This document shows positions 10,823 through 20,592 of a stretch of 64,000 bases of DNA, one piece after another. Both the position numbers and the translations under genes were made by a program. The stretch's first letter is position 1. The number at the start of each line of letters is the position of its first letter. The DNA comes from Epithemia pelagica (Eukaryota; Bacillariophyta; Bacillariophyceae; Surirellales; Surirellaceae): contig OX337237.1 of the NCBI GenBank assembly GCA_946965045.2, forward strand, positions 3,348,001-3,412,000. Reading direction: 5' to 3'. The notes under the pieces were generated by a model that was not told the origin of the DNA, searched no databases, and saw only the letters and a list, made by a program, of their open reading frames with translations.

Positions 10823-12240
10823 GTACTTTGAATGACTTGGAAATATGGGGAGCAGATATTGGAAATGCATATCTGGAAGCCTTGACAGGGGAGAAAATTT
10901 TCATTGTCGCAGGACCTGAATTCAAGGAATTAGAAGGTCACATCCTGATTATATACAAGGCACTTTATGGATTGAAGTCATCAGGCGCACGCTGGCATGA
11001 TGTCTTATTCGATGTTTTGACAGACATGGGATTTTCACCAAGCAAAGCAGATCCGGATATCTGGATGAGGAAAGCACCTGGAGAAGACTGTTACGAATAC
11101 ATTGCTGTATACGTTGATGACTTAGCCATTATTTCTACTGATCCTGGGAATATCTGCAAGATCCTGAAGGAGAAATACAACTTCAAACTCAAAGGAGATG
11201 GACCTATTGATTTCCATTTGGGATGTTGTTACACCAAGGATTCTGATGGAACATTAGTAGCAGATCCAAGACGCTACATTGGTAAGATGATGGACACTTT
11301 CGAACGAATCTTCAAGGAGAAACCCAAGAAAGCCAAAACACCTCTTATTGGTGGAGACCACCCTGAATTGGATGATTCTGAGTTCCTTGATGAAGAAGGT
11401 ACTAGCCATTTCCAAACTCTGATTGGACAACTCCAATGGGTGATCACTATTGGTCGTTTCGACGTCTTCACCGCTACAATGACGCTATCACGCTTTCGCG
11501 CTGCTCCGAGGAAAGGACATCTTGATAGAGCCAAGCGTATCTATGGATACCTTGCACATCTCCCAGAAGGCGCAATCAGATTTAGGATTGGAGAGCCTGA
11601 TTATTCAAGTCTTCCTACCCAAGAATTTGATTGGACTCGCACTGTCTATTCGAATGCAAGTGAACGTATTCCTGAAGACTGCCCAACACCTCTTGGCCGC
11701 TATGTTACCACAACTCATTATGTTGATGCCAATCTCATGCATGACATAGTCACTGGTAAATCCGTCACTGCTGTTCTACATTTGTTCAACGGAACACCTA
11801 TTGACTGGTACAGCAAGAGACAGAGCACGGTGGAAACTGCTACCTATGGATCCGAGTTTGTGGCTGCAAGGACAGCAATAGATCAGATTACAGAATTACG
11901 ACATTCTCTCCGCTACCTTGGAGTACCTATCCGAGAGCGAAGTTACATGTACGGAGATAACAGATCCGTTGTGCTCAATGCAACCGTTCCTCATTCCATA
12001 CTATCCAAGAGACACCATCTTCTGTCATACCACCGAGTTCCTGAAGCCATCGCAGCAAAGTATGTTGCATTCTACTGGAAAGATGGAAAGACCAACCCTG
12101 CCGATATCCTTAGCAAACATTGGGATTTCGTATCTATTTGGCCCATGCTCAAGCCATTGTTGTTTTGGAAAGGAGAAGTTCAAGATCTCAACAAATCCAA
12201 TGATGACAAGGCTGAAACGACGAGTTGTGGGGAGTGTTAG
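10823..12240 (+). pseudogene. Copia reverse transcriptase and RNase H
   Basis: Continuation of pol in the third frame. RT motifs include the catalytic Asp in GADIGNAYLEA, LYGLKSSGARW and the YVDDLAII active-site box. RNase H follows with its acidic residues in YVDANLMHD, YGSEFVAA and GDNRSV, and ends with NPADILSKH, typical of copia elements. The stop lies at 12238-12240, just inside the 3' LTR. The domain is intact except that it is separated from the upstream part by a frameshift. Confidence 0.93.
12226..12234 (+). other. Polypurine tract before the 3' LTR
   Basis: Short purine-rich run (GTGGGGAG) touching the first TG of the 3' LTR, the usual place for plus-strand priming. Positional assignment only. 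Confidence 0.5.
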
Positions 12241-13017
12241 AATTCTCACCGTCTATGGTGGTTAGATTCTACATCTCATCGATTCCCCATGTCACATAGC
12301 CTCGTGCTATCACATCATGCCCTCTAGCTTCGAGCTATGTTTCCTAGCTTTGCGCTATATCGACCTATATTTCTTCGCAAATCATGAAAAGTGAGAATAG
12401 ATTGACGAACTCACTCTCAAGACTAAACTGGGTCGTGCGGTATTACAACGGACGTAAATTTGGCCGTTGCTCGGACATTATACTAACGCCCTAAGCGTAC
12501 GCGCTCGAAATCATCGAGCGCGCCCAAGCGACATCCGAGCGCTATCGGCATCTATCCGACCCAACGGTCTAAGTATCCCAAGCACGACACACGATCACGC
12601 GAGACCATATTTCCATTCCCACAATCTCCAAATTGTCAACAAGCTGCGCGCCATGAAAACAACTATGCCAACCCAAAGCAAGAGCTGTTGACCCTGTATA
12701 TGTTATCCGCCCACATATACATGTCATATACATCACATGAATCAACTCCAACTATTCCAAACCTGTTGCCGCCAAGAACCTATGACACATGACCCTTGGC
12801 AGGACCGAACATTTCACGTAGACCTATCGTAGTAATCAACACACAATCTAACAATATCACCATTTATCACATCCTCTTTTGTGTCCCGACTATCCTTCTG
12901 ATAGACTTCGACTTGCTTGCTTCTCTGACCCTGAGAAGCTTGTATCGGTTGGTGACCTACCTGATTGTCTGCTCTACCGAGCATCAATGTCCCTACGATT
13001 CAGAAAGAATTGTAACA
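12235..13017 (+). repeat. 3' long terminal repeat
   Basis: 783 bp, near-identical to 4629-5411 and directly followed by CCTTG (13018-13022), the right copy of the target-site duplication. Confidence 0.96.
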
Positions 13018-13572
13018 CCTTGTTGGTGCGGACATCATCGGACATCTTGGAAAGCGCAAGAAGTCGTCCGTTCAAAAATAGTTCCAGGTTCCAGCTCTTG
13101 CTACTCATTCAAAAACGACCATTGTACTAGCTACTCCTAGCTAGGAGTACAATTTTGTGTGGTGCGTGCGAAAACCGTTGTCACAATTGTCGCTTTTCGC
13201 TTTTCGTCGACCATAAGAATAATAACCTCTAAGTAAAGCTGCATTCAACATTCAACACAGGTTGAGGCGACTTGCGAAAACAAGGCATCCATGATGGAGA
13301 TTGATCCTTGCCACGTTCTCGAGAAAAAGTTGCGGTTTTGCGGTCACAGTCATCATTCTGAATTACACTATTGCACGCAAGCCTCAGAGGTATTTTTTGT
13401 TTTTCTGTTGGGGCGGTTACGTCGGTTTTCGGTCCCTGTGAACTAATAATATTACACGTAACAAAAAAGTTCAATATTTTAGAAAAACCCTTCCACGACG
13501 GTCATAATTTATCCAAATCCAAAAGTTCAAGAGGTCCTCATATTTTTTCCTGTATCCTTGCAAAGATCCAAA
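13018..13572. other. Intergenic region, upstream of the secreted protein gene
   Basis: No gene supported. It includes a short inverted repeat AGCTACTCCTAGCTAGGAGT (about 13130-13149). It probably holds the promoter of the 13573 gene, whose natural upstream DNA has been displaced by the retrotransposon insertion at its left end. Confidence 0.5.
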
Positions 13573-14130
13573 ATGATGAAGACGATCACGAACACAAAAA
13601 CTGCATTGTTCCTCCTTTCCCTCTGCCTTACATGGCTGATCGAACTCTCTCTGGCGGCTCAAGAAGAAGGGCGTCTCCTCAGCGGCAAGAAAAAGGGCAA
13701 GAAGGAAAGCAAAAGCATGAGCGACAACACGATTATGGTGGGAAACGTTAAAAGTAATACCGAACAGGTAACCGGCAATCCCCTTGTAAAAGGGGATATG
13801 ACTATTTTGGACGACCCCTTGTTTTCCATCAACCCTTACACGATGATGCTGGAGGGTCCCGAAATTGGACGATCCAAGGGCGTCTGCACAGTCTTTGCCA
13901 CTCCACCCAATGCCATTACCCCTCCAGAGTATGTATGTGTTGGAACCTATGTGATCTACAACAAGGGCAAGATTACGATTTCCGGAGACTACCAGCCACC
14001 CTCTGGCATCTTTGCTGAGACAGGTGGGACTGGATATTACAAGGGTGTTTCGGGAGAGCTCACCCTGGACAAAATTCCCCACGACGAGGACTCTTTCATG
14101 AATGTCTTGGAATTCTCATTGGATCACTAA
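13573..14130 (+). CDS. Secreted dirigent / allene-oxide-cyclase-barrel-like protein
   Basis: 185 residues from ATG at 13573. Signal peptide at about residues 1-29 (hydrophobic LFLLSLCLTWLIELSLAA), then a Lys-rich segment (KKKGKKESKS). The mature part has the pattern of the AOC/dirigent barrel superfamily: GRSKGVCTVFATP, a Cys-containing CVGTYVIYNKGKITISG and the closing FAETGGTGYYKGVSGELTL. In that superfamily the GGTG.Y.G..G motif closes an eight-stranded barrel. Dirigent proteins steer radical coupling and AOC acts on oxylipins. Neither function can be assigned here, since family resemblance is limited to the fold motifs. Two Cys could form a disulfide. No intron is needed. Confidence 0.68.
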   Translation: MMKTITNTKTALFLLSLCLTWLIELSLAAQEEGRLLSGKKKGKKESKSMSDNTIMVGNVKSNTEQVTGNPLVKGDMTILDDPLFSINPYTMMLEGPEIGRSKGVCTVFATPPNAITPPEYVCVGTYVIYNKGKITISGDYQPPSGIFAETGGTGYYKGVSGELTLDKIPHDEDSFMNVLEFSLDH

Positions 14131-14667
14131 CTACCGATGGTTGTCAGTTTACGAATGGCGGCTTGTCTTGTGGATCAAGAGCAAGGGCAGTATCTGTTTC
14201 GTCCAAGTTGGACATTTGTCGCTCTGAATGTGTTGCGCTCTTGTCAGTGTCAGGAATACATGATTGCCGTAGTATTTCGATTGAGGCTATGAGTAATGAA
14301 TACAGATGATGTAGAAACTACGTACTCCTATGCGTTAGGAGTAGATCCTCATGGTCTTTCGAACACATCGAAATCGAGGGGGAGGATTCAGATTTTTTGG
14401 CACAACATGAGTGAGGGGCACATGTAAAAAAATCAGATGCTGTGACGTGACGTCGGCGTCAGACCTCTGGGGGCCTTTGGTGGGGTGGTGGGGTGCTTCG
14501 ACTTTCGACTTACTTTTGACGGGATTTGGATTGGGGGTGTTCTTAATTTCCACCATCTTCTGGAAGTTTCTTTTCCCTTCGGTCATCGATCTACCGAACC
14601 CGGAAGGTATCTTTTCGCTTTGTTCGCTCGGTATCTTTAGGGAAAAAATTTGAGCAAAGCAGAGACC
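14131..14667. other. Intergenic region
   Basis: No gene supported. A stretch around 14590-14640 (CGGAAGGTATCTTTTCGCTTTG) reappears in similar form at about 20060-20090, so it is a dispersed short repeat. Confidence 0.5.
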
Positions 14668-15176
14668 ATGACGAATCCTCGAGGAACGGCCCCCGCAGAT
14701 ACGATCCAATGGAAGGTGGAGGTTGTAGAATCCATGCCAGATGTGACAGACTTGGTGGAAGCCCATGCCATGTTGGCGTCTCCTACCAAAATGAAAGAAT
14801 GGCGCAGTTCGGACTTTGCCAAGATGAAAATCACAACCAAGGCGACGGAACCCTTACAGACGGGCACGGACTATCAGTGCAAGTCGGACCCATGTCCATG
14901 ACAGCGTCCGTGAGCGAGTCGACCNNNNNNNNNNNNNNNNNNNNNNNNNNNNNNNNNNNNNNNNNNNNNNNNNNNNNNNNNNNNNNNNNNNNNNNNNNNN
15001 NNNNNNNNNNNNNNNNNNNNNNNNNNNNNNNNNNNNNNNNNNNNNNNNNNNNNNNNNNNNNNNNNNNNNNNNNNNNNNNNNNNNNNNNNNNNNNNNNNNN
15101 NNNNNNNNNNNNNNNNNNNNNNNNTAGGAAGAAGGAGTGGACTGCCAATGCGGTGGTCGTTCGGGTAGAATTGTAA
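14668..15176 (+). pseudogene. Small gene interrupted by the assembly gap, unknown product
   Basis: Coding-like sequence from ATG 14668 (MTNPRGTAPADTIQWKVEVV onward, about 70 residues). The first frame ends at 14899-14901, but the adjacent frame continues sensibly into the gap (VQVGPMSMTASVSEST). After the gap a matching C-terminal piece (KKEWTANAVVVRVEL) ends at 15176. This looks like one protein with a one-base slip near 14878-14890 or an intron around the gap. The pattern of a Glu/Val-rich strand, a helix, then TGTDY and a VGPM strand could fit a SRPBCC/polyketide-cyclase-like lipid-binding fold, but this is only a guess. Sequence quality near the gap may be poor. Confidence 0.35.
14925..15124. 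other. Assembly gap (200 N)
   Basis: Exactly 200 N bases. The round length suggests a filler, so the true size is unknown. Confidence 0.99.
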
Positions 15177-15279
15177 CCCTGTAACGGTGTGGTACTAGTA
15201 ATGTGAGATGTATTTTACGCAAGGTGGATGGATGGATCATGCATGTCATTTGGACAAAGAGGAACAAGGCTTTCAGCGT

Positions 15280-16835
15280 TTACTGAAGCAGGATCCACAA
15301 GACTGCACCAGCCACAACCCCCCAAACGCTGGAGTGGAAACCAGCCGCCCCGCTGCTATCTACGTCTTGGGGAGCGTCGGTCGGAGCCGGCACTCGGTCC
15401 GCATCGCTCGTAATAAAGACATTGGTCGCGCTGCCGGGACAAAAGGTTTCGAGGTCAACTCCGCCGTACGTTGGAAGACGGGTGTACACCATGGCACCGC
15501 TCTTGCCCACTGCCTGTCGGGCTTGCGTTTCGGCCAAGGACACTTCGGAAAACTGGACCGACGACAAGGAGGCCGGCTCGTCGCCATCACCGCTGCCGGC
15601 CAGGACGGTCACGGCTTCGGCCAGGTTGTAGGCCAAGGATCCAATGCGTACCCCCAGGGTGGTGGCGCTAAAGGGCACAATCACAAAGCGGCGATTTTGC
15701 ACGGCACGAAGGTTGCGCGTGACTTGGTTGTCGCAGAGATGAAAGAGCTTTTTGTCTGTTGTTTTTGAACAATGAAGAATGAGACAAGGCACGCCGGCAA
15801 AAATGAGACAAAAGAGACAACAAACGGGTTTGTGAGTCCATCCACAGATGCCACAAAAGCAGAGCAACAACAACGCAATACGCGCATTATAAAAAGAGCA
15901 ATTACAGACGCACCTGCTAGATCCCAAGAGGCATCCACCACGATAATGACATCGGGGTCTTCTTCCACAATGTCCGTCCAGTTGGCATCGGCCCAAGTCT
16001 TTTTCTCCTCGGTCCCCAGGTCCTTAAAGATGTTTTCGGCTCCGGCGTACTCGATAATGGAGTTGATGGAACCACAGCAGGCTCCGACCAAGGGAGTCGT
16101 ATCGTCCCAGCTGTCCAAAAACAAGACACGCAAGGCACTATTGTCACCACCGCCGTTAGTATTGGCTTGTACCAGGGCCTCTGCCGACTCGAAATGGCCT
16201 TCAATGGTTTGGCGCAGACTGGCCGCGTTTTCCGGGACACCAAAAATGGTGGCAATATCGTCAATCTCTTGGTACAAGTCCTCCAGGGAAAGGCTGTCGG
16301 GTCGGTACTCCTTGCGCTCGCAATACGGCGTTTGGAGATAGGACTGAATGCCCAACACGCTGTCGAGTTCGGGACGGCAGTACGTGGCGTTGCCTCTCGT
16401 GTCTTCCATCTCGAACGCACAGCCGTCCGTCAACCAGTCAAAGTAGTCAATGCGGTTCTGGGGGCTATCTTCGGTCCTGGCCTGAAAGGCGCTGCGGTAG
16501 GACGCGTACAAAAAGTCGGGATTGGCTTCGCGCAGTTTGTCAATGGTGGGATAGGTCAACGCTGCGAGGACCGGCACAGTCTCGTAGGCGGCGGCAAACT
16601 CGGGCCAGATGGCATCGTCCAAGTAGGCGGTTCCCACCATGCGGTCTTGCAAGCCCAGACCGAGCATCATTTCGGTCGTTCCTTGGTTGAGCGTCACGGC
16701 TCGTTCGGGAGCATCGTCCACGGTAAAGTTGTACCCGCAATTGGAGTATTGCAATGGATACGGCTCGGCATTCGCCGCCACAACCGCAGCCGAAAGGGCA
16801 CCCAAGATCCCGCGAGCATGGCTAGAAATCTTCAT
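15280..16835 (-). CDS. FBP1-like siderophore/periplasmic-binding-type protein, membrane anchored, two exons
   Basis: 465-residue protein of the bacterial-type Fe(III)-siderophore substrate-binding superfamily (Peripla_BP_2). Exon 1 is 16835-15914 and exon 2 is 15755-15280. The 158-nt intron starts GTGCGT and ends ACAACAG. The join gives DASWDLADKKLFHLCDNQV, restoring the expected domain. Signal peptide at about residues 1-23 (start at ATG 16835). Domain hallmarks are APERAVTLNQGTTEMMLGLG, DRMVGTAYLDD, NPDFLYASY, VGACCGSINSIIEYAG, EDPDVIIVVDASW and NRRFVIVPFSATTLGVRIGS. The C terminus has a small-residue site and a terminal hydrophobic run (VWGVVAGAVLWILLQ) with no cytosolic tail, suggesting a membrane or GPI-like anchor. 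Known diatom FBP1 captures hydroxamate siderophores at the cell surface, and a role in iron uptake is inferred from that. The many Cys are unusual for bacterial relatives. Confidence 0.86.
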
Positions 16836-16904
16836 ACTGATGGATGATGACAATGAGGAGGGTAATCTTTTGTTAGTTGGAATCTTGTAGGAGTAGCAAG
16901 TCTA

Positions 16905-17285
16905 TCCACAATGAATGGCTACAAGGAATCAATGACACGTTCAAGCGAATCCAAAGTTGATGAACAATGAATGGATGAATGGTGGATGAATGGCGGATAG
17001 CTCGAGTTGCCTTAGGCCTAAAACCTAAAAAGATGTTGTATGGCTACAAGAGGCTACAAGTAATCAATGTTCAGGCTAATCAAAAGATGATGAGCAATGA
17101 ATGGATGAATGGATGAATGGTGGATGAATGTGGTGGATGGTGGAGAGCTCAATTTGCTAAGGCCTAAAAAAATGTTGTATGGCTACAAGAAATCAATGTT
17201 CAGGCCAATCAATGAGCAATGAATGGATGGCGGACGATGGTGGATAGCTCAATTTGCTAAGAGGCCTAACAACGAAAAAGATCTT
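16905..17285. repeat. Imperfect minisatellite in a divergent promoter region
   Basis: About three diverged tandem copies of a 105-140-bp unit: AATGAATGG-type steps, GTGGATGAATGG, then ATAGCTCAATTTGCTAAGGCC, then ATGTTGTATGGCTACAAG. It lies in the 614-bp space between the divergent starts of the FBP1-like gene (16835) and the Cys-rich membrane protein gene (17450), so it makes up most of any shared promoter. Confidence 0.85.
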
Positions 17286-17449
17286 CTTGTCATCCAGAGA
17301 AAAGATATGGCCGTGTGTCAACTCTACCTAGATGTCCTCCTGGATTTCAGTCAATTAGGCCTTTTCTAGATGATGATGATGCTCATGTCGACTTCCTCGT
17401 TCTTTCATCGTTCGATTGTAGTACTATTATACCAACCAAAGCTCCAACC

Positions 17450-19192
17450 ATGGCATTCCTAGTACTACTACCACAACGGTTCTGGTTGTGCGGCTTGCTC
17501 CTCTGGTGGTCCTTGTCGTTGCCGTCCTCCCACTGCTGGGGCGGTCCCAAGACAAGGAGGATGACGACGAAAACAATGATTCGTTCCAACAGCAGCAGCA
17601 GAAGCACCAATCCTATTTCGACTGGCCGCTTTTCCACTTCACTGTTTCTCTTGTCGAATGCGGCTGCTGCACAAAAAGAGACGTTTCGAAGCAAACCACG
17701 TCGAAACCTCCAAGTGACGGGCGACGTCTGGCTCGCCTGCTCTTCCAACAACACCGAGGGCCAACGCAGTGTCGATCAAAACCACACCAACTACACCAAG
17801 GCCGTTTACCAACTGGTCGACTACGACGACCAAGCTCTGCTGGACGACGATACCAATAGCACCAATAGCACGCAACCCGTGTGCACCTGCCTGTGGAACG
17901 ATCTCGCCAGCCAGTATTGGATGCAGTGCAGCCTGGGGGACGAGACCTGCCAACAACAAGACGACACCGACAAACAGGCTTGCACAACAACCCAAGAGTC
18001 GTTTTTGTTTTCGACACGGACAGGCAACCTAGAGCAAAAGTCGACTTGTCAAGTGTGTGCGTCCAACAGCAGTGCCAACAACGACAACAAGTATTGCACG
18101 GGAATCGAAGCGTGTACGGTCGTGGTCTTTGACGTCGACTATGGAACCCCCGAGCGGTGTGTTGTCCAGCAAACCGAACTGGGGACACCCACGCAAGTGT
18201 GCGACCAATGCACCATTTGTCGGGATGACAATGGCAAGTACGGCGTGGCCTACGACTGTTTTGGAACGTCGACGCCCAAGGGCCAATGCGACACGAGCCA
18301 CACCACGGCGGTCGTCAACAACTTTGTTCCTACCTGGGAGTATTTGCAAGGACGTTCTCGGATCGGAGGGACCTTTGGGCGTCTTTGCCAAAACCAAAAC
18401 AACGACGCAATCCTTGCGGCTCTGTATGGAGGACCTGCCGTGACGTACGACGACGACTATCAAAAGATTTGCCGCTGCAAGGATCCCACCCGAGGTATTA
18501 TCGCCTGCGATCTCTTTCGAACCGCCGACACGGGAACCTTTGATTGCTTCGGTACCGAATGCAGCGAAATTTCCGAAGTCTTTACGTTTGCCACGGCGAA
18601 CGGAGAGCTCTACGAAAAAATCACGTGCGACTCGAACCGAGACGTTTGCAGCATTGTCACCTTTTCCAGTACCACCACCTCGGAGGATGATGACGATGGA
18701 AATGCCGTGTGGACGGGCGATCCGTTGGACTGTTCGATATTTCTCATGCCGGCCGAGCATCCCATTGACGCGGTCGTGGGACACAACCGTATCCACAACC
18801 GAGGACCCACGTGTGACGATTGTCGAATTTGCCGAGACGAAGCAACGCAGGCGACGGGGATTCAATTCGACTGTTTTGGAAACGTGACGGACCATAGCTG
18901 CCAGACAAATTACGGACGAACGGTATTCAACATCCAAGGGAAGGCTCCAAAAAGCGGCGGCAGCAGCAGCAAGGTAAATAGGGCGTCGGGCGCAACGATT
19001 GGCATAGTAGTGGCGTCGTTGCTGATTGTGGTAGCTGCTGTTCTCATGGTCAAGCGGAAGAATCGAAAAAGAACCAAAAAGTCTTCCCCCGTCGAGGAGG
19101 AACCCCCCGTCGATTTCGATGTTGGTCCTGCTGCTTCTGTTGCTGAATCGGAAGAAACGCATTGGAACGAGGAGGAACCCCCCGTCAATTGA
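17450..19192 (+). CDS. Cys-rich type I membrane protein, unknown function
   Basis: 580 residues from ATG 17450. N-terminal signal-like hydrophobic stretch (MAFLVLLPQRFWLCGLLLWW), then a Ser/Thr-rich linker. A large extracellular region follows (about residues 95-505) with repeated Cys modules: CDQCTICRD..GVAYDCFG, a middle CKDPTRGIIACDLF..FDCFGTEC and CDDCRICRDE..GIQFDCFG. These suggest at least three related disulfide-rich repeats. Several N-glycosylation sequons are present (NNTEG, NHTNYT, TNSTNST). One transmembrane helix near residues 516-535 (ATIGIVVASLLIVVAAVLMV) is followed by a basic stop-transfer (KRKNRKRTKK) and a short acidic tail. The last part of the tail is a 75-bp in-frame tandem duplication whose second copy carries the stop. 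No domain family recognised. Adjacent and divergent to the FBP1-like gene; a functional link is not shown. Confidence 0.78.
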   Translation: MAFLVLLPQRFWLCGLLLWWSLSLPSSHCWGGPKTRRMTTKTMIRSNSSSRSTNPISTGRFSTSLFLLSNAAAAQKETFRSKPRRNLQVTGDVWLACSSNNTEGQRSVDQNHTNYTKAVYQLVDYDDQALLDDDTNSTNSTQPVCTCLWNDLASQYWMQCSLGDETCQQQDDTDKQACTTTQESFLFSTRTGNLEQKSTCQVCASNSSANNDNKYCTGIEACTVVVFDVDYGTPERCVVQQTELGTPTQVCDQCTICRDDNGKYGVAYDCFGTSTPKGQCDTSHTTAVVNNFVPTWEYLQGRSRIGGTFGRLCQNQNNDAILAALYGGPAVTYDDDYQKICRCKDPTRGIIACDLFRTADTGTFDCFGTECSEISEVFTFATANGELYEKITCDSNRDVCSIVTFSSTTTSEDDDDGNAVWTGDPLDCSIFLMPAEHPIDAVVGHNRIHNRGPTCDDCRICRDEATQATGIQFDCFGNVTDHSCQTNYGRTVFNIQGKAPKSGGSSSKVNRASGATIGIVVASLLIVVAAVLMVKRKNRKRTKKSSPVEEEPPVDFDVGPAASVAESEETHWNEEEPPVN

Positions 19193-19243
19193 GATGTTGG
19201 TCCTGCTGCTTCTGCTGCTGAATCGGAAGAAGCCCCAGCAGTC
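19094..19243 (+). repeat. 75-bp tandem duplication across the 3' end of the Cys-rich protein gene
   Basis: Unit 1 starts at 19094 and unit 2 at 19169, both beginning GAGGAGGAACCCCCCGTC. Unit length is 75 bp (25 codons). In unit 2 the codon pair GAT TTC of unit 1 is AAT TGA, making the stop at 19190-19192. The frame stays open after it, to a TAA at about 19300. Confidence 0.9.
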
Positions 19244-20592
19244 TTGATGGCCCAAGAAGGTAATAGTCAAGTGTTTGGGTGCCTATTCCTGTTGCCGTAA
19301 CATAGTAGCAAGAAATCGTATGATTTGTAACCAAAAAGCTCGACTGTCCCTGCTGTTTGGTTGTTCTTTATTCTTGACAGAGGCCCGAAATTGATCATTG
19401 ATAGCGCCTGGCTGTACTTGCATGGTCAATTTTCATGGATCAGCCATCCACGGTGTCTGAAAACAACAATGATTACTCTAGAGACTCGATAGCATAGCCG
19501 ATGTGCATTGCATCATGATGATCCGATCTGAGTACTGTCGTGTACGTATATGTTCGCAGTTCGTCTGTGTCATCTTTAGCAGCTATGCTCTCTAGTAGCT
19601 GGAAATGATTGGAAAGTTCACGTAGTCTCTTCCTGTTTTGCTCTCACCACAAGTACGATACGTACAACTCTCAAACCCTTTGCTTTTGACGCTTTGGGCT
19701 TGCTTTTGATCCATTCTGTTGTTGGATCGTTTCTTATGCTGCTGATGAGATCTGATGAGATCGTGTCAGCCGCCGCTTCCTCGCGTTTGAGTCTCGAGTG
19801 ATCGAATGACACGAGGAACGAGGAGTGAGTCGTATTGTTATTGCTGAGACGGTCATTCTGCTGATGAAAATGATTGACTCTTTGTTCGCACCATCAATGG
19901 GAGGTGCTCGTCATTTCCTTACCCCAAGCGGGGGTGAGTGAGTCCCGCAGGCCTCAGTCGGAAAAAAATTAAGGGAATGTACCTATTAGTGCGACTGAGC
20001 GGGTCGTCCCTGCTCGGGAGTACTATTGTTCACCTTCCGGGTCATTGATATAGCAACCCGGAGATACCGAAAGGTATCTTTTCGCTTTGCTGTTCAGAAT
20101 CTCGTTGGTACGTCAAGCAAGTACAATGACAATCGGTTTGGAATCAAACGTGAGCCTGTAACTCATGTCTCACGCTTTAACTTTGGTCTAGGCCGTTCAC
20201 GGTGTGGGACATTCATGAGGCCAACCGAAACAGATATGCAGTGAAGAAGCGAAAAGTCTCATCAACCATGGCTGTTCAGAATCTCGTTGGTACGACAATT
20301 GCTATGCCAGTCGGTTTGGAATCAAACGTGGGCCTGTGGCTCTTGTCTCGCGCTCCCCCTCTCTCGCATGGCAGCCGGCAAGTGTTGTTGAGGTAGTCCA
20401 TGATCAATCTGGTCCAAGAAATCGCGACTCTAGGAATAGACAGACGCCTCCGTCGTCCAAGACAAACCAACTCTTGTGTGCAATGCGTACATATAATATG
20501 AAAGATCCATTGCGATGGATTAGTCGTGCTAGCTATTAGTTGATACCAAAAGAGAGATGAAGTCTGATGGCCAAGAGAACTTTCAATCTACT
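19193..20592. other. Intergenic region between convergent genes
   Basis: 1.4 kb with no supported gene between the 3' ends of the Cys-rich protein gene and the methyltransferase-Rieske gene. It holds the end of the 75-bp duplication and the imperfect direct repeat described at 20090-20353. Confidence 0.55.
20090..20353. repeat. Imperfect direct repeat, two copies about 182 bp apart
   Basis: Copies at about 20090-20175 and 20272-20353 share CTGTTCAGAATCTCGTTGG, TCGGTTTGGAATCAAACGTG and the following GAGCCTGT / GGCCTGT, with changes between. No ORF is conserved across both, so this looks like a local non-coding duplication. Confidence 0.75.

Larger units (their letters stand above)
4629..13017 (+). 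mobile_element. Complete Ty1/copia LTR retrotransposon (diatom CoDi-like), young insertion
   Basis: 8389-bp element bounded by two 783-bp LTRs (4629-5411, 12235-13017), each starting TG and ending CA. The 5-bp target duplication CCTTG is intact at 4624-4628 and 13018-13022. The two LTRs differ at only two positions that I could find. Internal order is an extra ORF, gag, protease, integrase, reverse transcriptase and RNase H. Integrase before RT places it in Ty1/copia. Two +1 frameshifts break pol, so this copy cannot make an intact polyprotein as assembled. No clear tRNA primer-binding site of the usual TGG type follows the 5' LTR. The insertion lies 555 bp upstream of the gene at 13573. Confidence 0.96.

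Noticed and set aside
16167-16847. 226-codon plus-strand ORF
   Set aside because: Antisense to exon 1 of the FBP1-like gene.
18029-19270. 413-codon ORF on the minus strand
   Set aside because: Antisense to the Cys-rich membrane protein; no domain, and the sense frame shows clear Cys repeats, sequons and a membrane helix.
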